A DNA stretch of 64,000 nt, from the NCBI RefSeq assembly GCF_004137765.1, contig NZ_NOIS01000004.1, positions 62,001 to 126,000 of the forward strand. The letters run 5' to 3'. Of the stretch, positions 8,290 through 16,785 are shown one piece after another. This DNA is from Rothia uropygialis. GTDB taxonomy: Bacteria; Actinomycetota; Actinomycetes; Actinomycetales; Micrococcaceae. Made by a program: the position numbers and the translations under genes. Position 1 is the stretch's first letter; every line of letters starts with the position of its first letter. The notes beneath the pieces are model-generated. The model did not search any database. It was given only the letters and a program-made list of their open reading frames with translations, and was not told the DNA's origin.

Positions 8290-8753
8290 TAGCTGCGCCC
8301 GGCTTCAAAGGCCTCGGCAACCCCGTTGAGTTGGCTTTTGAATGATGAATAGCCTTCGGGTTCGAGGGGGAATTTGGCCCAGACCTTTTCCGGAACGTCC
8401 TCGGCAGGGCGTTGGAGTTCCTGACCCCGGTCGGTCAGGACAATGAGCCGACGCCGCTCGTCATGGGGATCCCGCCGCCGCACCACGAGGCCTCGCTGCT
8501 CAAGGCGACGCAGCACTGGAGTCAGGGTTCCGCTGTCCAGACCGAGGAGTTGCCCAATTTGCCCAACGCTTTGGGAGTCATTGCTTTGGGAGTCATTCGA
8601 TTGCCAGAGCGCAAGCATCACCAGGTACTGCGGATAAGTGAGGCCCAATTCATCCAATAATGGACGGTAGGCACGGACCATGGCGTGACTGGCGCGATAC
8701 AGGCTGAAGCACAGCTGATTGTCCAGGGCCAAGGGGGATTTCGAATTCGACAC
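8289..8753 (-). CDS. ohrR: OhrR-type MarR-family organic hydroperoxide sensor/repressor
   Basis: A 154-residue winged-helix repressor. The N-terminal LDNQLCFSLYRASHAM places a redox-sensing cysteine at residue 15, the hallmark of one-Cys OhrR proteins. The recognition region DSGTLTPVLRRLE and the wing VRRRDPHDERRRLIVLT are typical. Oxidation of the cysteine by organic hydroperoxides releases it from the ohr operator. It is divergent from ohr, with the operator in between. An oddity is an exact in-frame 15-bp tandem duplication that makes SNDSQSNDSQS just before the helix-turn-helix, five residues longer than usual. The downstream epimerase gene overlaps its stop codon. Confidence 0.93.
   Translation of the reverse strand: MSNSKSPLALDNQLCFSLYRASHAMVRAYRPLLDELGLTYPQYLVMLALWQSNDSQSNDSQSVGQIGQLLGLDSGTLTPVLRRLEQRGLVVRRRDPHDERRRLIVLTDRGQELQRPAEDVPEKVWAKFPLEPEGYSSFKSQLNGVAEAFEAGRS
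8568..8597. repeat. 15-bp tandem duplication inside ohrR
   Basis: The 15-mer GCTTTGGGAGTCATT occurs twice head-to-tail with no mismatch (8568-8582 and 8583-8597). It keeps the frame and adds five residues to the loop before the DNA-binding domain. Identical copies suggest recent replication slippage. Confidence 0.93.
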
Positions 8754-8774
8754 AACCGAACTCTAGCAAAACGG

Positions 8775-8804
8775 TTGACGCTTTTATATTGTGCCCAATA
8801 TAGT
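8775..8804 (+). promoter_or_regulatory. ohr promoter with OhrR operator palindrome
   Basis: TTGACG (8775-8780) and TATAGT (8799-8804) are spaced by 18 bases and form a good sigma-70 type promoter for ohr. Between them and overlapping the -10 is the perfect dyad TATATTG-TGCC-CAATATA (8785-8802), an AT-rich palindrome of the kind bound by OhrR. Bound repressor would block the promoter; the divergent ohrR promoter probably lies in the same 80 bases, giving autoregulation. Confidence 0.85.
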
Positions 8805-8833
8805 CGTGCTTTAAGGAAACATTAAGGAGACCC

Positions 8834-9253
8834 ATGGAACCGCTTTACACCGCAGAGGCACTCAGCACTGGAAATGGCCGCTCAGGGCACGTTCGATCGA
8901 GTGACGGCACCGTCTCCATCGATCTGGCTCCGCCCCAGGAGATGGGGGGAAGCGGGGAGGGCAGCAATCCCGAGCAGCTCTTCGCTGCGGGCTACGCGGC
9001 CTGTTTCCATTCGGCCCTTCAGTCGGTTGCGAAATCGGCTCACAAAAAACTCGGCGATTCCGCCGTTGGCGCGCGCGTCTCCATTGGCAAAGAGGGTGAA
9101 GGATACGGCCTTTCGGTCGTCTTGGAAGTCGTCGTCCCCGACCTTCCCGTTGAGGAGTCCCAAGAACTGGCGGACCAAGCGCACCAGGTTTGCCCCTATT
9201 CTCGCGCGACCCGCGGGAACATCGACGTGCAACTGAACGTCACCGACCAGTAG
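8834..9253 (+). CDS. ohr: Organic hydroperoxide resistance protein Ohr
   Basis: A 139-residue thiol peroxidase of the Ohr/OsmC family. The peroxidatic cysteine is C57 in AAGYAACFHSAL and the resolving cysteine is C120 in HQVCPYSRAT, with the expected spacing. NPEQLFAAGYAACF is the family signature. It reduces fatty-acid and other organic hydroperoxides, normally using lipoylated proteins as electron donors. The ATG follows TTAAGGAGA. It is transcribed away from ohrR under the shared operator and ends before a hairpin. Confidence 0.95.
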   Translation: MEPLYTAEALSTGNGRSGHVRSSDGTVSIDLAPPQEMGGSGEGSNPEQLFAAGYAACFHSALQSVAKSAHKKLGDSAVGARVSIGKEGEGYGLSVVLEVVVPDLPVEESQELADQAHQVCPYSRATRGNIDVQLNVTDQ

Positions 9254-9267
9254 ACAACACGCTGAAG

Positions 9268-9302
9268 GCCGCAGGTGCGAAAATTTCTGCCACACCTGCG
9301 GC
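9268..9302. terminator. Hairpin between convergent ohr and esterase genes
   Basis: A perfect 10-bp stem (GCCGCAGGTG with CACCTGCGGC, 15-base loop) lies 14 bases after the ohr stop. There is no long T-run, so termination strength is uncertain. It may serve both convergent genes. Confidence 0.6.
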
Positions 9303-9408
9303 GTCACTTAAGCTACGTCCCTATCTACCGAAACCACGATGGCTTCAGCAGATAGGGGCATGTTGGTCTCGGCATCTCCGCCGACCCAACTGCTTGAGAG
9401 ACCTTCCA

Positions 9409-10437
9409 TCAGGCGCTCCCCGGTTCGCCGACATCGCCCACATCCGCGTCGGCCGTCTCATCGATGATGTCCAGGATGTTGTTGAAGTGTTCCGATTGGG
9501 CCTCGACCAAAGAGCCGTGCGAATCCCCCTCCATGAGGCGCAGACTCCCCCGACCCCCCGCTTTCTTGACGGCATCGATGTACCGCCGGGAATTCTCGGG
9601 TGAAACGACCTGGTCCGCGGTGCCGTGGACCGCGACCACCGGCAGAGTGTTGTCGATGTTCTGTATGGGATCGACGTCGGAATAACGGGCCGCGATCTGA
9701 TCGGGTGTGCCGCCCAGCGCATTGATGATATTGGTATCTCCGTGAGTCGCCGCATACGTCAGGTCAAGTGGACCGGCCAAGGAAACGACCCTCGTCGGGA
9801 CGAATCGGGGGTGAACACCGAGCTCATGCTCCTGCTTCGAATCTCGAGTCCCGGCCCACATGGCCAACTGGGCCCCAGCGCTGTGGCCGACCACCAGTTC
9901 GTCGTCGGTCGTGAATTCCGGGTGCTTCTTGCTGAGCTCCGGGATGAAGTCCAGCGCGGACGCGACGTCCGTGAATGTCGTCGGCCAGCCACCACCTGAT
10001 CCCACCCGTCGATACTCGATGTTGTATACCGCCATCCCCCGGTCGACCAGGGACTCGGCGTACGCGTCAAAGGATTCCGCCCCGATGGTGTTCTGCCATG
10101 CACCGCCATGGATCAGAACGACCAACGGCACCGACTTGGCGTCGTGCTTACCAGCTGGAAGATAGAGGTCGCCCCAGTTCTGAGATGGATCCCCTTCGCC
10201 GTCGACTGGGTAATTGATCCTTTTCGACAAGGGTTCATCACGTTGGACGACCGGTTCCTCGACATGCGAGGAGGAAGGCTGCTGCGATGCAGGGGCCGAA
10301 GAGGGGCCGTCCGAATCATCTCGCTGGCCCTGTGGATCTCCCGCAGAACACGAGGCAAGGAAGAACATGAGAGTCAGCCCGGCCGCGACTTTTCGAGCCC
10401 GACAGGCAAAATCAAGGGGAGAATTCATGGCAGACAT
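9409..10437 (-). CDS. Exported lipoprotein alpha/beta-hydrolase (esterase/carboxylesterase-like)
   Basis: A 342-residue secreted hydrolase. The N-terminus has Arg/Lys followed by a hydrophobic segment and the lipobox LASC, so it is probably a lipoprotein anchored outside the membrane. A Ser/Pro-rich linker precedes the catalytic domain. VLIHGGAW carries the oxyanion-hole HGG motif of the BD-FAE/hormone-sensitive-lipase group, VGHSAGAQLA the nucleophilic serine, HGTADQVVS the aspartate and EGDSHGSL the histidine. Substrate is probably a small ester, not identifiable here. Spacing between the GGAAG upstream and the chosen ATG is somewhat long; an ATG three codons later is the alternative. The gene is monocistronic. 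Confidence 0.87.
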   Translation of the reverse strand: MSAMNSPLDFACRARKVAAGLTLMFFLASCSAGDPQGQRDDSDGPSSAPASQQPSSSHVEEPVVQRDEPLSKRINYPVDGEGDPSQNWGDLYLPAGKHDAKSVPLVVLIHGGAWQNTIGAESFDAYAESLVDRGMAVYNIEYRRVGSGGGWPTTFTDVASALDFIPELSKKHPEFTTDDELVVGHSAGAQLAMWAGTRDSKQEHELGVHPRFVPTRVVSLAGPLDLTYAATHGDTNIINALGGTPDQIAARYSDVDPIQNIDNTLPVVAVHGTADQVVSPENSRRYIDAVKKAGGRGSLRLMEGDSHGSLVEAQSEHFNNILDIIDETADADVGDVGEPGSA

Positions 10438-10817
10438 TGTGCGAGCTGCTTCCTGACGCAGAACCGATGCGGTCCTGCCCCTTGAATAGTGAGTGACCGT
10501 CCCTATAAGTGCTACACATCACCGTATCAATGTCATGGAACATCACGTCAAGGTTTTTCTCTTGTTATGTATGATTTCGGTTCTCGAACCGGCCTCCGGG
10601 GAGATATCCACAGATTCCCGGATCCGTGCTCATCGACTTCCTCCAGAATCTAATATCTCTGTCCAAGGCCAATCGGTCGGACCAGGCACCGTTTGACGCC
10701 GGTCCGGCTACCGGCGGTTCCGGGCTTCTGACATCAGTTAAAGAACGCGCTGACGGATATCCGTTCGGAAAACCGGAAAAGCCGGGATGACTGTTTCATA
10801 CCTTGGGGGAAGGTTTC
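10438..10817 (+). promoter_or_regulatory. Upstream region of the adhesin gene with -10 box and palindrome
   Basis: This 380-base non-coding stretch separates the esterase (leftward) from the adhesin (rightward). TATGAT at 10570-10575 is a good -10 element with only a weak GTCAAG-like -35. Immediately downstream is the perfect palindrome CGGTTCTCGAACCG (10578-10591), placed where a repressor would cover the transcription start. A long 5' leader of over 220 bases would result. No gene is supported inside. Confidence 0.45.
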
Positions 10818-13800
10818 ATGTTGCTTTCAAACCGTCGAGAATTACGGGAACGTATCGCCAGTGCACATCGACTTCGCCTTCGTACGGTGGGGATATCGAC
10901 GCTCAGCGGCTTGTTGATGGCCTCGGCCGTGGGAAGCCAATGCGCATGGGCGGCCACGCCCGAATTTTCGTCCGTTTCCACCAGCCGAGAAGCCTCCAGC
11001 TACCGCGAACGCGTTCAGGTGGAGACAACGGTTTTGGATACAGCAGTCTCCAACGCAGAAAATATGGGAGTTCAGGTCAGGAAGGAGGGCGTGATCAGTG
11101 AAACTGTCGAGAACAGAGCCGTGCCTGAACGCCTGGATGCAATCCGGAAATCATACCGAGAGCAAGCGAGCGCCCTGGAGGCTGCGTCCAGAAGACTCCA
11201 GGAGCTGAAGGCCGCGCACAGCATCAGCCAGTCTGAAGCCGAAGCGAAGTACCAGCGGGAGATGGCTGACTACGAACGAGATAAAGCTGCTTACGATCGA
11301 GCCAAAGAGCAGTACGACCGCGAGAAGGCTCAGTACGATACCCATCTCAAGGAGCAGATCACCGCGGCCGACCCCAATCATGCCCTCTCTCCCGGGAAAC
11401 TCGTGTACGAGCAACCGTTCACCATCTCAGAAAACCGAAATAGCCTCGTTCGTATCGAAGGCATTGAGAGTCACCCCGGCCAGAACAACCTGTTCGACGC
11501 CCACAACAATTACAACTCGGATACCGTGACCCACGTGTATCCGACCGACGGATCCAATTTCACGGTCTCGTACAAGAACGTGGCTCGAGACAAGGCAACC
11601 GGTCGGTCGCTTGACGCGAGAATTCACGTATCGGACGTGGTCACATCCGCGACCAATCCGGGACGGCCAACCATCGAAGTCTTCTCGAATTATTCGGACA
11701 ATGTGGCCCTCTACAACGTGACGGCGGTCAAACAAACCTTGAGCTTTGTGTTCTCCGACACCGGGGAGGAATACGACCACAACTACTATGTGTCCTTCGG
11801 TTCACTGAACGGTCAGCACCAAGCGGACAAGGCTCGCTATGAATATGCTCATGGGGTTTACGCTGCGGCCGGCCACGGGGTCATCGCGTCGTTCGTGAAT
11901 CCGAAGTCAGAAATATCCCGGGAAGCCCAGACGGTCCACGGTTCGGCGTCCAAGGCTGTGACCAACGCGTTCATGCTGCCCCAAGGCGGGCGTCAGTCTC
12001 GGTCCATTGCTGATACCGATCCGGACATCATGACACACCTTGGCGTGACCTTCTTGGCACACAACAGCTCCTCATTCTGGGTCGGGACTTCTGGAGGCTC
12101 CCCTGGGCGCGATCCTGACGACGTCGAGGCCATTACGGCGACTTACAACCACGTCATGCTCTCCTCGGATACCGTTGCCCCTACCGAGGCGATGCCTACC
12201 CCTCCACGACCTCCCGCACTGCCAAAACGTCAGGAAGTACCACCCGTTGCGCCCGTAACCGCATCCGTTCGCTATCACGAGTTGTTCACACCGGGCTCTG
12301 GCACCCAGAAGGTCGCCCGCGGGGAAGGAAAATTCGTCCTCCCTGGGCAAACCACTCACCAGACGGTCACCAAGAGCACCGGTTTCGAACCACTCAAGCA
12401 ATTCGTCATTGGTGACAATGTCTTCGCGACCGAAGACGGGCGCGTCCCGGTAACTGTGGATATGGCCTCAGTCCGAGTTGAGTCCGAAGGAGTTGACGTT
12501 TCGGACCGGTTCCATCTCATCAAGGAAGAGACGGAATTCCAAGGCAAGAAGGTTCTCCAAGTCCGGGCAGAAGCCAAGGACGCCCAAACTCTCACAAAGA
12601 ACACCGCCTATACCCTCAGTCTGAGTCAGACGGCCTTGGCCGACGGCTTTGCGGATGATGAGTGCGACGCCGGATTTTCGATTGTCAACGGAAGACTCGA
12701 TTACACGGAGACCCACGCCTACCACGAGCCATCGATCGATCCCCACAAACGCGGGGCCCATTCGGTCAACGGCGAAGACATCGATCGGAAAGCCGTCACC
12801 ATTGGGGAGACGATCCAATACTTTCTTTCCCTGGATGCGTCCCAGCTTGCCGAGACCGTCGAACCGATCACCCGCTTTGGCATGATTGATGACTACGACG
12901 AGGCGCACGGCAGCATCGACGTGTCCTCGATCCGAATTTACAAGGTTCCTTCCGAGGCAGATGGCGTCAATCTGAAGGCTCTCCGAGAAGTAGTCACCAT
13001 GGGGTCTGAAGATGTCACCGGTCAATTCGAACTGAAGGATGCGGGCGCGGCGGGCCTGTCCATCATGGCCAAGGTCGAAGGCGGGCGACTCGTACCGCCT
13101 CTCGGGTGCAAATATGTAATTTCACTTCCCTACATGGTGACCATGAATGCCAATGGAGACATCAGCAATACCGCGTGGCAGATCGTCAACGATTATCGGG
13201 TTCAGACGGAAACCGTTGCCAATCACGTGAGAAAGATCAATCCGCATAAGGACATCGTCATGTCGTCGGCCGACCGAATATCGCTGAATGGAGGCACCAT
13301 ACCTCTGGGCCAAATGTTCGATTACAGACTGGATTCCTCCGTACGTCCGGCCCAATACGCCGGACAGACCACCGAGTGGACGATCTTCGACGACTACGAC
13401 GAATCCCATGATCGCTACGACGGCAACTTCGTAGTCCTCTCGACGAGCTCCTTTGTCCGCGAGAATGGTTCTGTGATCGGCCCGGGTGAAGACATCACCC
13501 GGTATTTCACTCAGAAAATCGACCAACGATCCGGCGCCGTGACGTATTCGGCCACGGATGAGTTCCTCAAGATTCTGAACCTCGAATCCAACCGTGCGAA
13601 AGAGCAGGCTTGGTCCGTCTACGTTCAAATGACCCGGATCGATGCGGGCGACGTCGAGAACACTTTCACGGAGTCCTATAACGGAAACTGGCTGAAGTCG
13701 AACCCCGTCCGGACTCATACGCCGGCTCCTTCACAACCCAGTGGTGAACCCCCTCGGCCACAGGAGCCGCCGGCCCAGCCTGCGCCTCCGCAGCCGGAGT

Positions 13801-14198
13801 CAAGGGATCCCGAACCGCCCGGAGACGGCACGCCACCGCCACAAGCAATCCCATCAGAAAAGCCAGCCGACGAACTACCGGGGCCGCCCCCTCGATCGCC
13901 CGGGTCACTAGCCCCGTCGCCAGAGGAACCTCACCGCGCTGGGCCGATCGCGCGCACAGGTGTCACTGGCGATAACGAAGTCAGCTCAGCCTCGGTAGTA
14001 GGCATCGGAATCGGAACCGCCCTTGTCGGATACGGGGCTTATCGGGGCCGCCACCGTCGCAAGGACCCATCACATACTGCAGATCGCGGTCCCCGTGCAA
14101 ACCGATTCCTCCCCGCTATGGACGATCACTGGCGGCCAAAGGCGTGCACTTTCTCAGCGATGAGAACCGGGCATGATTACAATGCTGGAGGTTTCTAA
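10818..14198 (+). CDS. Antigen I/II-type (AgI/II, Spa family) cell-wall-anchored adhesin
   Basis: A 1126-residue surface protein. A long signal peptide (basic residues 1-23, hydrophobic stretch, cut near AWA-ATP at about 45) is followed by a short coiled-coil A region (about 100-180) with AYDRAKEQYDREKAQYD-like repeats. A GbpC-like V domain (about 190-450, ending near FSDTGEEYDHNYYVSFGSLN), a short proline-rich P region (about 455-480) and C1-C2-C3-like domains (about 485-990) come next. FGMIDDYDEAHGSID, INPHKDIV, TIFDDYDESHDRYDG, GEDITRYFTQ and YVQMTRIDAGDVENTF track the streptococcal AgI/II C domains block by block. A second Pro-rich wall-spanning segment leads to a sorting signal with IARTG instead of LPxTG, a hydrophobic helix and an unusually long basic tail. 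In streptococci such proteins bind salivary and matrix glycoproteins. ATG at 10818 follows GGGGGAAGG. The sortase gene overlaps its end. Confidence 0.88.
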   Translation: MLLSNRRELRERIASAHRLRLRTVGISTLSGLLMASAVGSQCAWAATPEFSSVSTSREASSYRERVQVETTVLDTAVSNAENMGVQVRKEGVISETVENRAVPERLDAIRKSYREQASALEAASRRLQELKAAHSISQSEAEAKYQREMADYERDKAAYDRAKEQYDREKAQYDTHLKEQITAADPNHALSPGKLVYEQPFTISENRNSLVRIEGIESHPGQNNLFDAHNNYNSDTVTHVYPTDGSNFTVSYKNVARDKATGRSLDARIHVSDVVTSATNPGRPTIEVFSNYSDNVALYNVTAVKQTLSFVFSDTGEEYDHNYYVSFGSLNGQHQADKARYEYAHGVYAAAGHGVIASFVNPKSEISREAQTVHGSASKAVTNAFMLPQGGRQSRSIADTDPDIMTHLGVTFLAHNSSSFWVGTSGGSPGRDPDDVEAITATYNHVMLSSDTVAPTEAMPTPPRPPALPKRQEVPPVAPVTASVRYHELFTPGSGTQKVARGEGKFVLPGQTTHQTVTKSTGFEPLKQFVIGDNVFATEDGRVPVTVDMASVRVESEGVDVSDRFHLIKEETEFQGKKVLQVRAEAKDAQTLTKNTAYTLSLSQTALADGFADDECDAGFSIVNGRLDYTETHAYHEPSIDPHKRGAHSVNGEDIDRKAVTIGETIQYFLSLDASQLAETVEPITRFGMIDDYDEAHGSIDVSSIRIYKVPSEADGVNLKALREVVTMGSEDVTGQFELKDAGAAGLSIMAKVEGGRLVPPLGCKYVISLPYMVTMNANGDISNTAWQIVNDYRVQTETVANHVRKINPHKDIVMSSADRISLNGGTIPLGQMFDYRLDSSVRPAQYAGQTTEWTIFDDYDESHDRYDGNFVVLSTSSFVRENGSVIGPGEDITRYFTQKIDQRSGAVTYSATDEFLKILNLESNRAKEQAWSVYVQMTRIDAGDVENTFTESYNGNWLKSNPVRTHTPAPSQPSGEPPRPQEPPAQPAPPQPESRDPEPPGDGTPPPQAIPSEKPADELPGPPPRSPGSLAPSPEEPHRAGPIARTGVTGDNEVSSASVVGIGIGTALVGYGAYRGRHRRKDPSHTADRGPRANRFLPAMDDHWRPKACTFSAMRTGHDYNAGGF

Positions 14199-14961
14199 AC
14201 TCGAGCCTTCGTCGAGGGCGGGGACCCGCACCCTGGTTCCGATACTGCTAGGGTTGACGGTCATCCTGTTGGTGCTCGTCTGCGAGTTCTCCCCTTCGCG
14301 AAATGTTCCCCTCGCACTCAGACACCCCGGGTTTCTCCTGGGCCGGACCTCCACGTCACCGGAGGGACACACCCTTTTGGATCGGGGCCCACACAAGACT
14401 GCCCTCGATGAAATGACTCGTGGGCAATACGCCCCGCGTCCCGTCCGCGGTTTCAGGAATGCGCGATGTGAGACCAGCACCGTTGGGATTGTCCCAGACC
14501 TTCCTGGCAGCAATACGTGGAACGCACCGTCCGTCGGCGCCACGGCTGGATTCGACGTCGCCGAGACGAATGACCTCGGAGAATTGCCTCTACCGGAGGC
14601 ACCACGAGGGGTCAGGGACAACGGGTCAGCAGATATTGGTTCCCGGTCCGGCTCAACTTTCTTGGCCGGCCACGTGAACCACAATTCTGGCGACCTTTCC
14701 CCTTGGGGGCACCTCCACGAGCTCGAACCCTGCGCTCCGATTTTCGCTGCGGGATCCGACGGGACAGCACACGCATACCGCGTTACCGACCTGTTTGTGG
14801 TCCCTCAGTCCAAGCTCAAGGAAGACCCGGATTTGCTGACTACGACAGGGCCGCATCGATTACATCTCGTCACGTGTTCCGGTCCTGAGGTAGCGGGAGT
14901 CAACAGAGGCCTCTTCACCTATCAGGACAACTTAGTAGTTCGGGCAAGCCCCGTCAGCTGA
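14173..14961 (+). CDS. Class F-like sortase, partner of the upstream adhesin
   Basis: A 262-residue membrane-anchored transpeptidase. One membrane helix lies at about residues 20-38. The catalytic domain has the histidine at H167 in TFLAGHVNH and the nucleophile C235 in HLVTCSG, both in the pattern of actinobacterial class E/F sortases. After the cysteine comes FTYQDNLVV. Many relatives have an arginine near the Tyr (YRDN); here it is Gln251, and the nearest arginine is R245. It should attach the adjacent adhesin to peptidoglycan or to another acceptor. The start overlaps the adhesin stop by 26 bases; an ATG nine bases later is an alternative. A terminator hairpin follows. Confidence 0.85.
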   Translation: MITMLEVSKLEPSSRAGTRTLVPILLGLTVILLVLVCEFSPSRNVPLALRHPGFLLGRTSTSPEGHTLLDRGPHKTALDEMTRGQYAPRPVRGFRNARCETSTVGIVPDLPGSNTWNAPSVGATAGFDVAETNDLGELPLPEAPRGVRDNGSADIGSRSGSTFLAGHVNHNSGDLSPWGHLHELEPCAPIFAAGSDGTAHAYRVTDLFVVPQSKLKEDPDLLTTTGPHRLHLVTCSGPEVAGVNRGLFTYQDNLVVRASPVS

Positions 14962-15005
14962 TGGCTCTCCACAACGCACGCGCAGCCGCGACGGTCTGCG
15001 TGTTC

Positions 15006-15041
15006 CGGGAGCGGGCCGCCCCGATGGGCGACCCGCTCCCG
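15006..15041 (+). terminator. Terminator hairpin after the sortase gene
   Basis: A perfect 10-bp stem (CGGGAGCGGG with CCCGCTCCCG) encloses a 16-base loop, 44 bases after the sortase stop. Only a weak T-rich tail follows. A second small hairpin with arms ACTAGCTC/GAGCTAGT (15059-15082) overlaps the stop codon of the convergent permease. Confidence 0.6.
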
Positions 15042-15077
15042 TGTCTACGCTCTATCGAACTAGCTCACCGTTGGGAG

Positions 15078-16526
15078 CTAGTCCTCGAGATGCTCAATGT
15101 CTTCGAATACCTCCGTGTTATCGCCTTTTCGATGAACGAAAAACCAGTTGATGAGGCCCAGAGCTATGCCGATGATCAGCAGTGCCCCCGCAATCTCATA
15201 TTGAATCCACGCCGATCGCTCTCGGGCCCAAGGCCCGGCAAGGAATACACACGTGATCACGCCCAGAATCGGAATGATCGTGGGAGATCGGAAGGCGCCC
15301 GGAGGGGTCGCGTCCCTGCGGAGCACCAGAAGAGACGCGTTGACCACCGCGAAGACGCACAAGAGCAACAGCGCGGTCGTTCCTCCCAGAGCCGCCACGA
15401 TGCTCTTCTGACCGCTGACGTTGACGTACACGACCAGACCTACCGCCAAGAGCGTGGTGAACACGACCGCAACCCACGGAGACCGGCGCTTGGGCAGAAC
15501 ACTTGCGAATGGTCTGGGCAAGACGTGCTGCTTGGCGAGGCCATAGAGCAGGCGACTGGCCATGAGCATATTGATGAGAGCGGTGTTCACAACGGCAAAG
15601 ACCGTCAAGAACGGGAAGATCACATCAACCGGGATGCCTGGGGCGCCCACACGCACGACGTCGAGCAGAACACCGGCATCCGGGTTCTTCGGGTCGGCGA
15701 TGTCACCCGGAGGGATCACAATCGTCACGGTCACTGCAACCAGGATGTAAATGATCACGCATACGCCGAGTCCTGTAAGCATCATTCGGGGCATATCGCG
15801 CTTCGGGTCCTTGCACTCCTCCACCAAGTTCACGGAGTCCTCGAAGCCGACCATCGCGAAAAAAGCCACCGACGTCGCCATAGTCACCGCAGCGAACATG
15901 TTCCGGTCGCTGTGATTTTCGAAGACGACTATCCGGCCCAAGTCACCGTGCCCACTGACGATCGCGGCAAAACCGATCACAATGATGATTCCCATCGCGA
16001 CCAGAGTCACCAACGTCAGGATCACGTTGAACTTCACGCTCTCACCGATTCCTCGGAGGTTCACGAGCCCAAGGATGATGATGATTCCGATAGCCATGAA
16101 CATCGAAGCAGTGGGGCCGGAGGGAATCCCGGGAATGAACTGCCCAATACCGATCAGCAAATTCTTGCCGACCAAGGTCGACGACGTCGCCGCGCTCGTA
16201 ATACCCGAGCATGCGACCGCGAAAGCAACGATAAAGGTAACGAAGTGTATTCCGAACGCTTTATGAATATAGAGAGCAGCACCGGCCGCCTGAGGATACT
16301 TGGTAACCAACTCAAGGTAGGAAAATGCCGTGAAGGTCGCGACGATGAAAGCGACGAGGAACGGCAACCACGCAACACCCCCGACTTCCTTGGAAACGGG
16401 ACCGGTGATCGCGAATACCCCGGCCCCGATCACGTCTCCGATAATCAGCAGAATCAGCAGCTTGGGTCCGATGACCTTTTTGAGCTCCCTCGGTTGGGCG
16501 CTCGTCTCAGCTGTGTTGGTACCCAT
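15078..16526 (-). CDS. APC-family amino-acid permease
   Basis: A 482-residue transporter with 12 predicted membrane helices. The first helix has IIGDVIGAGVFAITG, the substrate-backbone-binding unwound helix of APC permeases. FFAMVGFEDSVNLVEECKDPKRDMPR (split across helix 6 and its loop) is the family's second hallmark, with the conserved E-x-K/DP-x-R block. The C-terminus is acidic. It belongs to the proton-coupled amino-acid/polyamine group, with substrate unresolved. The start follows GAGAAGGGGG. It is transcribed alone, toward the sortase gene. Confidence 0.9.
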   Translation of the reverse strand: MGTNTAETSAQPRELKKVIGPKLLILLIIGDVIGAGVFAITGPVSKEVGGVAWLPFLVAFIVATFTAFSYLELVTKYPQAAGAALYIHKAFGIHFVTFIVAFAVACSGITSAATSSTLVGKNLLIGIGQFIPGIPSGPTASMFMAIGIIIILGLVNLRGIGESVKFNVILTLVTLVAMGIIIVIGFAAIVSGHGDLGRIVVFENHSDRNMFAAVTMATSVAFFAMVGFEDSVNLVEECKDPKRDMPRMMLTGLGVCVIIYILVAVTVTIVIPPGDIADPKNPDAGVLLDVVRVGAPGIPVDVIFPFLTVFAVVNTALINMLMASRLLYGLAKQHVLPRPFASVLPKRRSPWVAVVFTTLLAVGLVVYVNVSGQKSIVAALGGTTALLLLCVFAVVNASLLVLRRDATPPGAFRSPTIIPILGVITCVFLAGPWARERSAWIQYEIAGALLIIGIALGLINWFFVHRKGDNTEVFEDIEHLED

Positions 16527-16785
16527 AATTGGGCCCCCTTCTCAGTCGATGCGAGTGTCATGCCGATTACAACCCACTGTGACCCAATCGGCAGAGACAC
16601 AATTCAATCACGACTAGGTCGAGTTTGTCGGCAGTCTCTCCGTCGTCCACGAACCGGAATTCGAGGTATTCCCCTCGATGGGACCCCTCTGAACCTAGAA
16701 AAATTTTGGATATATAGAGCATGATGTACCCATACGAGGCCAACCGGCCACTATCGAACGTCCACCAGTGAAAGCGGCGAAAATC

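Noticed and set aside
14961-16724. Plus-strand frame of nearly 590 codons opposite the amino-acid permease
   Set aside because: Highly polar, His/Arg/Asp-rich and without any motif; it mirrors the hydrophobic codons of the permease. A shadow frame.
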